Shown piece by piece: positions 25,936-34,468 of a stretch of DNA of 64,000 nt (its first letter is position 1; each line of letters begins with the position of its first letter). The DNA comes from Flavobacteriales bacterium UBA4110 (lineage in GTDB: Bacteria > Bacteroidota > Bacteroidia > Flavobacteriales > Weeksellaceae): contig DFXK01000018.1 in the NCBI GenBank assembly GCA_002383165.1, positions 1 to 64,000 of the forward strand. The letters run 5' to 3'. The position numbers and the translations under genes were made by a program. The notes beneath the pieces are model-generated. The model was not told the origin of the DNA. It saw only the letters and a program-made list of their open reading frames with translations, and searched no databases.

Positions 25936-27726
25936 GTGAATCCCAATCTTGAACTTCAGCTCAAAACCCTTCCTTCGGAACCCGGTGTTTATCGTTATTA
26001 TGATAAAAACGATCAACTTTTATATGTAGGAAAAGCCAAACATCTCAAAAAAAGAGTGCTGTCCTATTTCAATAAAAACCAGAATGGTTACCGGACACGG
26101 ATTATGGTTTCCAAGATCCACAGGCTGGAAACTACCGTTGTGAACAGTGAGTATGATGCACTTTTGCTCGAGAACAATCTGATAAAAGCGCACCAGCCGT
26201 TTTATAACGTGATGCTGAAGGATGACAAATCCTATCCGTGGATTTGCATCAAGAATGAAGATTTCCCACGAATTTTCCTGACGAGAACAAAGATCAAAGA
26301 TGGATCGGAATATTATGGACCTTACGCTAAAGTTCGCCCTGCAAGAATCCTTCTGGATACGATCAAAAGTCTTTACAAAATAAGAACCTGCAATCTGAAT
26401 CTTGCGCCAGAAAAAATTGCGGAAGGCAAATACCGTGTCTGCCTGGAATATCACATCAAAAACTGCAACGGGCCTTGTGAATCACTCGAATCCAAGGAAG
26501 ATTATGATGAGAAAGTGGAAGCGATACGTGGCATCATAAAAGGAGATTTCCGTTTTGCAAAAAAATATCTGGAAGAAAGAATGTACCGCTTTGCCTCTAA
26601 TTTGGAGTTCGAAAAAGCGCAGATGATCAAGCAAAATATTGAGTCTCTTGACGATTATCAAGCCAAGCATACCGTCGTAAATCCAACTATTGATGATGTG
26701 GATGTTTTTGGGATGACGAGTGATGAAACGGCAGCTTATGTCAATTATTTTAAAATTCGGAATGGTTCTATTGTTCAGAGTTTTACCACTGAAATCAAAA
26801 AAGTACTGGAAGAAACGGATGAAGATATTCTAGAAGAGGCGCTGGTAGAAATACGACAAAAATTCGATTCCACATCGAAAGAAATTTTAATTCCTTTTCA
26901 TCTTGGCATTGAAATTCCTAATGTTAAACTGATTGTTCCAAAAGTAGGTGACAAGAAAAGAATCGTAGAACTTTCTGAAAAAAATGCGAAAGAATACCGT
27001 CTTGAAAAATTAAAGCAAGTCCAAATCATAGATCCGGAAAGACATACGAACCGAATAATGTCCGAAATGCAACGAATCCTGAGGATGCCTGTGGAGCCAA
27101 GACACATTGAAGGTTTTGATAACTCAAATATCCAGGGAACCAATCCTGTTTCAGCCTGCGTAGTTTTCAAAGACGGAAAACCGAGCAAAGCCGACTATCG
27201 TATTTTCCATCCTAAAACTGTAGAAGGTCCAAATGATTTTGCCACGATGGAAGAAGTCATTTACAGACGCTACAGAAGATTGATAGATGAAGGCGAACCT
27301 TTACCACAGCTGATTCTGATTGATGGTGGAAAAGGACAACTTTCTTCGGCTGTCAAAAGTTTGAAACTACTTGGCCTGTACGGAAAAATCACAATTATAG
27401 GAATTGCCAAAAGGTTGGAAGAAATATATTTTCCAGAAGATTCTATCCCATTATATATTGATAAAAAAGCTGAAACGCTCAAAATTCTTCAAAGGGTGAG
27501 AGATGAAGCGCACCGTTTTGGTGTGAAACATCATAGAACCAGACGAAAGAACTCCACGATTAAATCTGAGTTAGAGGAAATTCCTGGGATTGGAGAAAAA
27601 ACAATTGAACTACTTTTATCTAAATTAAAATCGGTAAAAAGAGTCAAAGAATCCGACCTGGCGACTTTGGAAGAAATCCTGGGAAAAGCAAAAGCTAAAA
27701 TTGTGTGGGCGTTTTTTAATCCCTAA
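25936..27726 (+). CDS. uvrC: excinuclease ABC subunit C
   Basis: Makes both incisions in nucleotide excision repair. 596 residues: GIY-YIG nuclease at the N terminus (GVYRYYDKNDQLLYVGKAKHLKKR), a Cys cluster (CNLN..CLEYHIKNCNGPC), a UVR helix (LEFEKAQMIKQNIESL, about residue 225), the RNase H-like endonuclease (GFDNSNIQGTNPVSACVVF, LILIDGGKGQLSSA) and a C-terminal helix-hairpin-helix (EIPGIGEKT). Starts with GTG right after its promoter. Converges on the small frameshifted gene, 4 bases from stop to stop. Confidence 0.97.
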   Translation: MNPNLELQLKTLPSEPGVYRYYDKNDQLLYVGKAKHLKKRVLSYFNKNQNGYRTRIMVSKIHRLETTVVNSEYDALLLENNLIKAHQPFYNVMLKDDKSYPWICIKNEDFPRIFLTRTKIKDGSEYYGPYAKVRPARILLDTIKSLYKIRTCNLNLAPEKIAEGKYRVCLEYHIKNCNGPCESLESKEDYDEKVEAIRGIIKGDFRFAKKYLEERMYRFASNLEFEKAQMIKQNIESLDDYQAKHTVVNPTIDDVDVFGMTSDETAAYVNYFKIRNGSIVQSFTTEIKKVLEETDEDILEEALVEIRQKFDSTSKEILIPFHLGIEIPNVKLIVPKVGDKKRIVELSEKNAKEYRLEKLKQVQIIDPERHTNRIMSEMQRILRMPVEPRHIEGFDNSNIQGTNPVSACVVFKDGKPSKADYRIFHPKTVEGPNDFATMEEVIYRRYRRLIDEGEPLPQLILIDGGKGQLSSAVKSLKLLGLYGKITIIGIAKRLEEIYFPEDSIPLYIDKKAETLKILQRVRDEAHRFGVKHHRTRRKNSTIKSELEEIPGIGEKTIELLLSKLKSVKRVKESDLATLEEILGKAKAKIVWAFFNP

Positions 27727-27730
27727 AAAT

Positions 27731-28140
27731 CTACTTAGATGTAGTTTTAGTTGCAGCTTTTTTATAAACATTTCCATAAAAAGCCATTTGTCTCGCCATA
27801 CAAGCGTCCTCAACATTTGTAAAGGTTAGTGTATCATTTTTTATCACAAATTTATAGGATCCTTCTTCAGGAGAATCGCAAGGCGAATTTCCCTCGATTT
27901 TAAATAGCTTAATTGTTTCCTTATCCGTAAGAAAGTATTTCATTTTTTCCGCAACGTTTCCTGAAAAACAAGATCAATTGTGTCATTAGAGAATTTAAAT
28001 GTAATTTCTTCCGGAGATGGAATATTGGCTATTCCGTTCCACTCTGTATTTGCAAGCGGATTGGCAGATTGCGGTGAAAAACAGACTGTACTCAAAAAAA
28101 GAAAAGCGGTAAATAGAAAATTTTTGGCATTTTTCATCAT
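27731..28140 (-). pseudogene. small secreted protein gene split by a frameshift
   Basis: Two overlapping frames form one coherent protein: 66 residues with a signal peptide (KNFLFTAFLFLSTVCFS) ending QETLRKK, and 70 residues starting MKYFLTDKETIKLFKIEGNSPCD. They meet at a run of six A on the coding strand (27944-27949), where a one-base slip back would fuse them into about 135 residues. The reading KFSNDTIDLVF... NSPCD... DACMARQ looks like one small beta-rich flavobacterial secreted protein. Either a frameshift mutation, a sequencing error or ribosomal slippage; the first two are more likely. Coordinates cover both parts. Confidence 0.6.
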
Positions 28141-28278
28141 AAAAATATAATTAACTGGTATATTAGTGTGTAAACTAAATAGTTACAAAAAATAAATTTA
28201 GTGTTTTTTTTGTAATCAAAACAAAAAATTTCCATCAATCAATGTTGATTGTTTTTCGGAAATCTTATGCGTAATTCT

Positions 28279-28286
28279 TATCTTTG
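28279..28286 (+). promoter_or_regulatory. -7 promoter element of TPR-like membrane protein gene
   Basis: TATCTTTG, exact TAnnTTTG, 17 bases before the ATG. Confidence 0.55.
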
Positions 28287-28303
28287 CAACCTAATATTTT
28301 ACA

Positions 28304-28870
28304 ATGAACAAATACCTAAAATTTGTAGCAGCTGCAATTATTATCGCATTAGGCGTTTACCTGATGTTCAACCGTAACATTGGCTGGGGAATAATTTTAG
28401 TCGTGCTTTCTGGAATTCCTATTGCTTTATTCTTTAAAAACGAAAATATTCTCTTAGCATTCTGGCAACTGAGAAAACAAAATATGGATAAAGCTGCCAA
28501 GTTTTTATCCAATATTACAGATTATAAATCCCAACTTCATAAGAGTCAATATGGTTATTTCCATTATCTTCAGGCCCTGACGACTGCTCAGGATAATCCT
28601 GCAAAAACAGAAGGATTGATGAAAAAAGCCTTGGATTACGGTTTGAATATGAAACATGACCGTGCAATGGCAAAACTGAATCTTGCAGCATCTGCATTAT
28701 CCAAAGGGAGAAAAGCTGAAGCTCAGAAATTACTGGACGAAGCAAAACAACTGGATTCCGCAGGAATGATGACAGATCAAATCAAGATGATGAAGGAGCA
28801 GATGAAAATGCCGACAATGCAAAAACATATGCATAATCCGCATATGAGAAACAGAGGAAAATTTTTCTAA
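28304..28870 (+). CDS. membrane protein with TPR-like tail
   Basis: 188 residues: two hydrophobic segments (about 6-22 and 28-45), then helices that look like two tetratricopeptide-type hairpins (KAAKFLSNITDYKSQLHKSQYGYFHYLQALT; AKLNLAASALSKGRKAEAQKLLDEAKQL), and a Met/His-rich end. The precise family is not recognised. Probably an inner-membrane protein with a cytosolic protein-binding part. Stand-alone gene with a consensus promoter box and a strong terminator, so it is likely well expressed. Confidence 0.75.
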   Translation: MNKYLKFVAAAIIIALGVYLMFNRNIGWGIILVVLSGIPIALFFKNENILLAFWQLRKQNMDKAAKFLSNITDYKSQLHKSQYGYFHYLQALTTAQDNPAKTEGLMKKALDYGLNMKHDRAMAKLNLAASALSKGRKAEAQKLLDEAKQLDSAGMMTDQIKMMKEQMKMPTMQKHMHNPHMRNRGKFF

Positions 28871-28881
28871 TTAAGATAAAC

Positions 28882-28911
28882 AAAAGAGCGAAAGGTGATT
28901 TCGCTCTTTTT
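28882..28911. terminator. bidirectional terminator
   Basis: Perfect 12-bp arms AAAAGAGCGAAA / TTTCGCTCTTTT with a 5-base loop; serves the TPR-like gene (plus) and the TRIC-like gene (minus). Confidence 0.85.
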
Positions 28912-28913
28912 AT

Positions 28914-29546
28914 TTACATTTCTTCATTATTTTCATAACCATAGAACTTAGGAATTCTCCAATGGTATTTTACCGCTAATGTTCTGATAGCTACAATCAA
29001 GATTATTGTAGAAATCTGAACCAATGTATAAGACCAGCCTGTAAATCTCGACATCAGCAGAAAAATTCCGCCACCTACAATGCAGGCTGTTGCGTAGATT
29101 TCTTTCCTAAAAATCAAAGGAATTCTGTTCAGTAATATATCTCGGATAATCCCGCCAAAACAGCCGGTTATAGTTCCCAGCGTGAGACATATCAACGGAT
29201 GTAGATGTGAGTTGATTCCTTTCTGAATACCGATTATTGTAAACAACCCAAGCCCGAAACTATCAAAAATAAATAAGGTCACTTTGAAGTTTTTCTCAAT
29301 AGATTTAAAAACCATTGAGAATACACAAGTGAAGAATATCAGTGAGCAAGTCAGCATATCCGTCATCCAGAAAACAGGAACATCTAAAAGCAAATCTCTC
29401 ACAGTTCCGCCACCAACAGAGGTTACGAATGCGATAATTAGAACACCAAACGGATCAAGACGTTTCTGCATTGCCGCAAAACTGCCTGACATTGCAAAGG
29501 AAATGGTTCCAAGAATTTCTATAATAAGGTTAAGCTGCTGATGCAC
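28914..29546 (-). CDS. TRIC-type cation channel family protein (UPF0126)
   Basis: 210 residues with seven predicted membrane segments and the two glycine-rich repeats of the family: GGGTVRDLLLDVPVFW and GGIIRDILLNRIPLIF. Prokaryotic members are homologues of trimeric intracellular cation channels. The start is a GTG (HQQLNLIIEILGTISFAMSGSFAAM follows), as no ATG lies before the first membrane segment. It follows exonuclease III on the same strand by about 50 bases. Confidence 0.9.
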   Translation of the reverse strand: MHQQLNLIIEILGTISFAMSGSFAAMQKRLDPFGVLIIAFVTSVGGGTVRDLLLDVPVFWMTDMLTCSLIFFTCVFSMVFKSIEKNFKVTLFIFDSFGLGLFTIIGIQKGINSHLHPLICLTLGTITGCFGGIIRDILLNRIPLIFRKEIYATACIVGGGIFLLMSRFTGWSYTLVQISTIILIVAIRTLAVKYHWRIPKFYGYENNEEM

Positions 29547-29598
29547 GTCGGTTGATGGTTAATGGATTGATAAACGATAAATGCTAAGTGGTGATAAT

Positions 29599-30363
29599 CT
29601 ATAGATTCAGTTCTACTAAAACGGGACAATGGTCAGAATGTTTTACTTCAGGTAGGATAACGGCTCTGGTCATTTTCTCTTTCAAGGGTTCTGAAACAAA
29701 ATTATAATCCAATCGCCAACCTTTGTTTCTTGCTCTGGAACCTGCTCTATAACTCCACCAGGAATATTGTTCCGGCTGATTATTAAAATACCTAAAACTG
29801 TCTGTGAGTTTATTTTCTGCCATAAAATTCGTCATCCATTCGCGTTCCATCGGTAGGAAGCCGGAAGTATTGGCCAAACCAATTGGATTATGAATGTCAA
29901 TTGCCTGATGACAAATATTAAAATCGCCGCTGATGATTAGATTCGGAATGGTTTTTCTGAGTTCCGTGATATAAGCAAGAAAATCATAGCAGAACTGCAT
30001 TTTGAAATCAAGTCTCTCAATATTTGAAGCAGAAGGTACGTAAACTGAAATCACTGAAAAACCATCAAAATCGGCTCGGATTACTCTGCCCTCACTGTCA
30101 TAATTCTCTATCCCACAACCAAATTCTACGTGGTTAGGTTTGATCTTGGAAGCGATTCCTACGCCACTGTAACCTTTTTTTACCGCTGAATGCCAATAAC
30201 TGTGATATCCGATTTTCTCGAAACTGTCAATATCGATTTGATCATTTCCTGCTTTGCTTTCCTGGATACAGATGACATCAGGATTAGCAACATTCAGCCA
30301 GCCGATAAAATCTTTGGTGAAGGCGGCACGGATGCCATTGACGTTATAGGAAATAATACGCAT
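29599..30363 (-). CDS. xth: exodeoxyribonuclease III
   Basis: 254-residue AP endonuclease / 3'-exonuclease of base-excision repair. Family motifs: SYNVNGIRAA at the N terminus, CIQESKAG (metal Glu), YSGVGI, SGDFNICHQAIDIHNP, RLDYNFVSE and the final SDHCPVLVEL with the catalytic Asp-His. ATG start giving MRIISYNVNG. Upstream lies a GC-rich repeat, so its promoter is uncertain. Confidence 0.96.
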   Translation of the reverse strand: MRIISYNVNGIRAAFTKDFIGWLNVANPDVICIQESKAGNDQIDIDSFEKIGYHSYWHSAVKKGYSGVGIASKIKPNHVEFGCGIENYDSEGRVIRADFDGFSVISVYVPSASNIERLDFKMQFCYDFLAYITELRKTIPNLIISGDFNICHQAIDIHNPIGLANTSGFLPMEREWMTNFMAENKLTDSFRYFNNQPEQYSWWSYRAGSRARNKGWRLDYNFVSEPLKEKMTRAVILPEVKHSDHCPVLVELNL

Positions 30364-30460
30364 CTTTTATAATAATTGAATTTTGACAGTTGATAAATGT
30401 TTAATTTTCCAAAGTTCGGGATTTTGAATGGAATGGTCAAAAGAAATACAAAACCTGTGT

Positions 30461-30555
30461 ATAGCCCCGATAGTAGCGGCATCCTTTTTTGAGCGAGGCG
30501 GCGGAGAGCAGCGAAGCCGACCGAGCGACAAAAAGATACAGCGGACAGCGGGTTA
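30461..30555. repeat. GC-rich imperfect inverted repeat, likely dispersed element
   Basis: The left arm AGCCCCGATAGTAGCGGCAT plus CCTTTTTTG and the right arm CAAAAAGATACAGCGGAC plus AGCGGGTTA are imperfect reverse complements, around a GC-rich centre of GAGCG/GCGAAGC type. The base composition stands out sharply in this AT-rich region. From memory, 'AGCGGCATCCTTTTTT...AAAAAGATATAGCGG' blocks occur many times in Chryseobacterium and Elizabethkingia genomes; not verified here. Confidence 0.6.
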
Positions 30556-30596
30556 CAATGTTATTCGGTAACCAAAAGATGTTGCTCCTAAAAACA

Positions 30597-30633
30597 AATA
30601 AAAAGGCGGAAAAGGTAATCAATCTTTTCCGCC
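30597..30633 (-). terminator. intrinsic terminator of porX
   Basis: GGCGGAAAAG / CTTTTCCGCC arms with a 9-base loop, followed on the minus strand by TTTTTATTT. Confidence 0.75.
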
Positions 30634-30667
30634 CAATAAACCCAAATCAAATAAACTATGAAAAAAA

Positions 30668-32212
30668 CTATTTGGGCTCTAATATGCTTATCGGGATGAT
30701 AACCTCTTCTAGAGATATTCCCCCGTGCTGATAAGTGTCTTTGTAGTAATTCACAAAGTGATTATAATTTTTCGGGTATGCAAGGAAGGTATTGTTCTTC
30801 GCAAAAATATATTTTGAACTCAGATTTCCTTTTGGCAGGAAAAGCTTATCCGGATTACTGATAGCCCAAACATCCTTGTCATCATAAGTGAGACTTCTTC
30901 CTGTCTTGTACCTGATGTTGGTAGAAGTTTCCCTGTCTCCTACTACCTTACTAGGTTTTTTAACATAAACTGTGCCGTGGTCTGTGGTGATGACCAATTT
31001 GAAGCCATTTTCTGCAGCTGTTTTTATAATTTTTATGAGCGAAGAGTTCTCAAACCAATTATACGTGAGCGACCTGAAGGTTTTATCATCTCTAATTAAT
31101 TGATTTACAATATTATTATCCGTTTTTGCATGGGACAAGATATCTATAAAATTATAAACGATAACTAATAAATCATTATTTTTATGTTGATTGAAATCAT
31201 CTAGAATTTTCCGCTCAAAATCCGCGTTCAAGATTTTCAGATATTTCATGGACTTGCCTGACAACCCAATTCGTTTCATTTGGTCTTCTAGGAAATCGCG
31301 CTCGTGCTCATTCTTGTTTCCTTCTTCATTATCATTGAACCAATACTGCGGAAATCTTTTCTCAATTTCTGAAGGCATCAATCCTGCAAAAAAGGAGTTT
31401 CTTGCATACTGTGTAGCCGTTGGCAGAATACTGAAATAATAGTCCTCCGAGGTTTTATTATAAAATTTAGTAAATAATGGTTCTATAACCTTCCACTGGT
31501 CATATCTCAGGTTATCAATCATCAACAGAAGAACCTTTTCTTTCTCCACTTCTGGTTTCACCTTGTCCTTAAACAAGGTGTGACTCATCATCGGTTTGTC
31601 ATTGGTATGAAGCCAGTCTTCATAATTATTTTCGATGAATTTCGAGAATTGGATGTTTGCCTCTTCTTTCTGGTTCTGCAGCAAGTCTGCAAACTCACTG
31701 TCAAAGACCTTGTCAAACTTGATTTCCCAGTTAAGAATCTTTTTATAATATTCTGCCCAGTCTTGATAAGTCCTAAGATAAGATAGTTCCATACTAAGAT
31801 TTCTGAACTCCTGCTGGTAATCTACGATTGTTTTCTGCTCCACCAACGATTCGCTATGCAGATTTTTTTTCAAAGAAAGAAGAACCTGATTGGGATTCAC
31901 TGGCTTCAAGATATAATCGGCAATCTGAGAACCAATCGCTTGCTCCATGATATGCTCCTCTTCACTTTTAGTAACCATTACAATTTTCAGCGCATTATCC
32001 TTTTCCTTTATCATAGGAATTGCTTCTAAACCGGATATACCAGGCATATTTTCATCGAGAAGTGTAAGCTCAAATTTTTCTTTTTCAATGATTTCAAGTG
32101 CCTCATTTACATTGTTTACCGGGGTCACCATATAACCCTTATTCTCCAAAAAGACAATATGAGGTCTGAGCAAGTCCACTTCATCATCTATCCATAAAAT
32201 TTTTCCTGACAT
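30668..32212 (-). CDS. porX: PorX, response regulator with PglZ phosphatase-like domain
   Basis: 514 residues. Receiver domain at the N terminus (residues 1-120) with the acidic pair Asp9-Asp10, phospho-acceptor Asp53 in LLDENMPG, switch Thr in VTKS and Lys in LKPVNP; then a helical part and a PglZ / alkaline-phosphatase-like domain with LLMIDNLRYDQW, TATQYARNSFF, YNFIDILSHA and TTDHGTVYV metal motifs. PorX with sensor PorY controls type IX secretion in Porphyromonas and may bind PorL or the ECF factor SigP. No porY is in the window. Confidence 0.93.
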   Translation of the reverse strand: MSGKILWIDDEVDLLRPHIVFLENKGYMVTPVNNVNEALEIIEKEKFELTLLDENMPGISGLEAIPMIKEKDNALKIVMVTKSEEEHIMEQAIGSQIADYILKPVNPNQVLLSLKKNLHSESLVEQKTIVDYQQEFRNLSMELSYLRTYQDWAEYYKKILNWEIKFDKVFDSEFADLLQNQKEEANIQFSKFIENNYEDWLHTNDKPMMSHTLFKDKVKPEVEKEKVLLLMIDNLRYDQWKVIEPLFTKFYNKTSEDYYFSILPTATQYARNSFFAGLMPSEIEKRFPQYWFNDNEEGNKNEHERDFLEDQMKRIGLSGKSMKYLKILNADFERKILDDFNQHKNNDLLVIVYNFIDILSHAKTDNNIVNQLIRDDKTFRSLTYNWFENSSLIKIIKTAAENGFKLVITTDHGTVYVKKPSKVVGDRETSTNIRYKTGRSLTYDDKDVWAISNPDKLFLPKGNLSSKYIFAKNNTFLAYPKNYNHFVNYYKDTYQHGGISLEEVIIPISILEPK

Positions 32213-32242
32213 ATATACTTATATAATTAGTTATTTACTCAT

Positions 32243-32250
32243 CAAAATTA
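32243..32250 (-). promoter_or_regulatory. -7 promoter element of porX
   Basis: TAATTTTG on the minus strand, exact TAnnTTTG, 30 bases before the ATG. Confidence 0.45.
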
Positions 32251-32314
32251 TGACCAAAATATCATAATAATAATTAATTAACTCATTCCGGAAGTTAAAT
32301 ATTAGTTAATGTAA

Positions 32315-32347
32315 ATAAAAAACTTTGCTAAAGTCTTAGCAAAGTTT
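32315..32347 (-). terminator. intrinsic terminator of RNase E/G gene
   Basis: Perfect 12-bp arms AAACTTTGCTAA / TTAGCAAAGTTT, 4-base loop, then T-run on the minus strand. Confidence 0.8.
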
Positions 32348-32353
32348 GATTTT

Positions 32354-33910
32354 TTAATTAGAAAAACTCATCAGCTCTTTTTTGCTGGAGTTATATAAAT
32401 GAAATTCCAGCATTTTGAAGGAATCTCGTGGGATGATGGTCACCCATTTTTTATATTTCAAAAACCACTTGTTTTGGATGCTTGCCAGCCCTTTTGTTAA
32501 GTAAGCTTCAAGAAAAGGATGCACGTGTAGGAAGAGTTTTCCTCTTTCTTTTTGAATAATTGTTCTGATGGACTCCTCCATTCTTTCAACAATCACAATA
32601 GGTGCAATGATTTCGCCGTCTTTGTTTGGATTTTCTTCAGAAGTCTCGATGTGCTTCTCTGGGCGTACGCGTTGTCTGGTCATTTGTATAAGACCAAATT
32701 TGGAAGGCGGAAGAATCTTATGTCTTGCCTTGTCGCGCTTCATCTCTTCACGGAAATGTTCATAGAGTTCTTTCCTGTGTTCCGGATCTGTCATATCGAT
32801 AAAATCTACCACGATAATGCCCCCCATATCACGCAGACGAAGTTGTCTTGCTATTTCAGTTGCTGCCATTTTATTGACGTTGAGAGCGTGGGTTTTATTG
32901 GTATTGGCAGATGAAATATTGTTTCCTGAATTAACATCTACTACGTGCAGCGCTTCGGTATGCTCTATAACGAGATAAGCACCTTTGGAACTCGGGATAT
33001 TAACATGTTTCCCGAAACTCTGTTTCAGCTGTTTTTCTACATTATAATATTCCAGAAGAGGGATATGCGAATCATAAAACTGGACGATATTCTTGCGCTC
33101 TGGTGCAATAACTTCGATGTAAGCCTTCATATCATCCACCATTTTTTCATCGTCACAAATGATGCTTACGAAATCTTGGTTGAAGTTGTCTCTCAAAATC
33201 GAAGATGCTTTGTCTTCTTCGCTAAGGATTTTGCTAGGAACTTTATTCTTCTGAATATTCTTGAACGTGGTTTCCCATTTTTTTATGAGTTGGTTCATAT
33301 CATTATGAAGCTCAGCCACTTTTTTTCCTTCTGCAACAGTTCTGATGATCACCCCAAATCCTTCCGGACGGATACTTTCTATCAATGTTTTCAGCCTTGT
33401 TTTCTCTTCAGGATTGGCAACTTTTTTGGAAACTGATATTTTGTTATCAAATGGAATCAAAACGAGGAAACGTCCTGTGAGTGAAATCTGCGTTGATATC
33501 CTCGGACCCTTTGTAGAAATAGGTTCTTTTGTAATCTGAAGCAGAACAAGATCTCCTGCCGTAAGCACTTTATCAACAGTTCCCATCTTATTGATGTCAT
33601 TCACTTTCTCAAAATTCTTGAGGCTTGGTGACTGTTGTTTTTTGGAAATTGTGTTTTTCAGGAATTTCTGATAAGAGAGAAATTGCGGTCCCAGGTCCTG
33701 ATAATGTAAGAATGCATCCTTATCTGTACCAATATTGACAAAAGCGGCATTCAGATTGGGCGCCAGTTTTTTGATTTTTCCGAGGAACAGATCACCCACC
33801 ACAAAGTCTGATTTGGTTTCCTGCTCGTGTAGCTCGAAAAGACGGCCATCTTCCAATAAAGCAATTTTTGAAGCATCTCCATCATTGGAAATAATCAGTT
33901 CTTTCTTCAT
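32354..33910 (-). CDS. rng: ribonuclease E/G family protein
   Basis: 518 residues: N-terminal S1 RNA-binding domain inserted after MKKELIISNDG (VGDLFLGKIKKLAPNLNAAFVNIGTDKDAFLHYQD), then the catalytic region with IEHTEALHVVDVNSGN and GGIIVVDFIDM, where the Asp residues hold magnesium. No long C-terminal scaffold, as in RNase G. It processes rRNA and decays mRNA. An upstream in-frame start 16 codons earlier precedes the promoter box, so the ATG at 33910 is used. The order rng - HU - mutY is, from memory, conserved in Bacteroidota. Confidence 0.93.
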   Translation of the reverse strand: MKKELIISNDGDASKIALLEDGRLFELHEQETKSDFVVGDLFLGKIKKLAPNLNAAFVNIGTDKDAFLHYQDLGPQFLSYQKFLKNTISKKQQSPSLKNFEKVNDINKMGTVDKVLTAGDLVLLQITKEPISTKGPRISTQISLTGRFLVLIPFDNKISVSKKVANPEEKTRLKTLIESIRPEGFGVIIRTVAEGKKVAELHNDMNQLIKKWETTFKNIQKNKVPSKILSEEDKASSILRDNFNQDFVSIICDDEKMVDDMKAYIEVIAPERKNIVQFYDSHIPLLEYYNVEKQLKQSFGKHVNIPSSKGAYLVIEHTEALHVVDVNSGNNISSANTNKTHALNVNKMAATEIARQLRLRDMGGIIVVDFIDMTDPEHRKELYEHFREEMKRDKARHKILPPSKFGLIQMTRQRVRPEKHIETSEENPNKDGEIIAPIVIVERMEESIRTIIQKERGKLFLHVHPFLEAYLTKGLASIQNKWFLKYKKWVTIIPRDSFKMLEFHLYNSSKKELMSFSN

Positions 33911-33949
33911 AACTTCATAAAAAGGTTTTATTAAAATAAGGTTGTAAAT

Positions 33950-33989
33950 ATAAAACAAAAATATAGCTGGCGAGATGCCAACTATATTT
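33950..33989 (-). terminator. terminator of HU/COX24-like unit
   Basis: 13-bp arms AAATATAGCTGGC / GCCAACTATATTT (one G-T pair) with a 5-base loop; a T-rich stretch follows on the minus strand. The rng -7 box (33956-33963) overlaps its distal arm. Confidence 0.65.
33956..33963 (-). promoter_or_regulatory. -7 promoter element of rng
   Basis: TATTTTTG on the minus strand, exact TAnnTTTG, 46 bases before the rng ATG and inside the foot of the upstream terminator. Confidence 0.45.
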
Positions 33990-34017
33990 AATATGTTTAA
34001 GACTCAAAAAGGCTAAT

Positions 34018-34110
34018 TTATTTTTTCTTTTTGTGTCTGTTTGCTCTTCTTCTTTTCTTTCTTTTGTGTGTTGCTACCTTGTGTCTTTTTCTTTTCTTTC
34101 CGCTTGGCAT
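34018..34110 (-). CDS. 30-residue basic COX24/AURKAIP1-like ribosome-associated protein
   Basis: Encodes MPSGKKRKRHKVATHKRK followed by KRRRANRHKKKK, two thirds Lys, Arg and His. It matches the short bacterial AURKAIP1/COX24 (mS38-like) family that is annotated in many Bacteroidota and is expected to bind rRNA in the small subunit. The gene lies 38 bases downstream of HU on the same strand, with no separate promoter seen, and has a terminator after it. Too short for standard gene size cut-offs; family recall is good, ribosome binding is inferred. Confidence 0.85.
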   Translation of the reverse strand: MPSGKKRKRHKVATHKRKKRRRANRHKKKK

Positions 34111-34148
34111 AATTTATATTTTTTTTATACTGTTAATATTCTTACTAA

Positions 34149-34439
34149 TTATTTCACTGCAACTTTGGTCTTTACTTTCTCTACAAATGTTTTTGAAGGT
34201 TTGAAAGCAGGAATGTTATGAGCAGGGATTTCTATTGCTGTATTCTTTGAGATATTTCTACCGGTTTTTGCCGCTCTTGTTTTGATAATAAAAGAACCAA
34301 ATCCTCTGAGGTAAACATTATCTCCATTATACATGGATGTCCTAATTTCCTGCATAAAAGCTTCTATAACTTTCTGTGTATCATTCTTTTCTACTCCCAG
34401 CTTATTCGAGATGGTATTTACCAATTCTGCCTTTGTCAT
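34149..34439 (-). CDS. HU/IHF-like DNA-binding protein
   Basis: 96 residues: MTKAELVNTISNKLGVEKNDTQKVIEAF helices, GFGSFIIKTRAAKTGRNISKNTAIEIP arm with conserved Pro, and FKPSKTFVEKVKTKVAVK. More similar to the IHF-beta-like branch than to the HU at 22241-22531. Its promoter faces that of mutY, with overlapping boxes. The COX24-like gene follows on the same transcript. Confidence 0.94.
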   Translation of the reverse strand: MTKAELVNTISNKLGVEKNDTQKVIEAFMQEIRTSMYNGDNVYLRGFGSFIIKTRAAKTGRNISKNTAIEIPAHNIPAFKPSKTFVEKVKTKVAVK

Positions 34440-34463
34440 TTTCTAAAATTCTTTATATTTTTG
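34432..34463 (+). promoter_or_regulatory. mutY promoter
   Basis: TTTG (34432-34435), 20-base spacer, TATTTTTG (34456-34463): a full two-box match. Its -33 box lies over the HU start codon. A second TATTTTTG (34482-34489) overlaps the proposed mutY TTG start. Confidence 0.6.
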
Positions 34464-34468
34464 GTGTG

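Larger units (their letters stand above)
30364..30667. other. 304-bp intergenic region xth/porX
   Basis: Contains an AT-rich part near xth, a GC-rich imperfect hairpin repeat (30461-30555), then the porX terminator (30597-30633). A short reading frame crossing the repeat is not a believable gene. Confidence 0.7.

Noticed and set aside
30489..30731. 80-codon plus-strand frame across the GC-rich repeat
   Set aside because: Starts in the repeat and runs through the porX terminator into antisense porX; no support as a gene.
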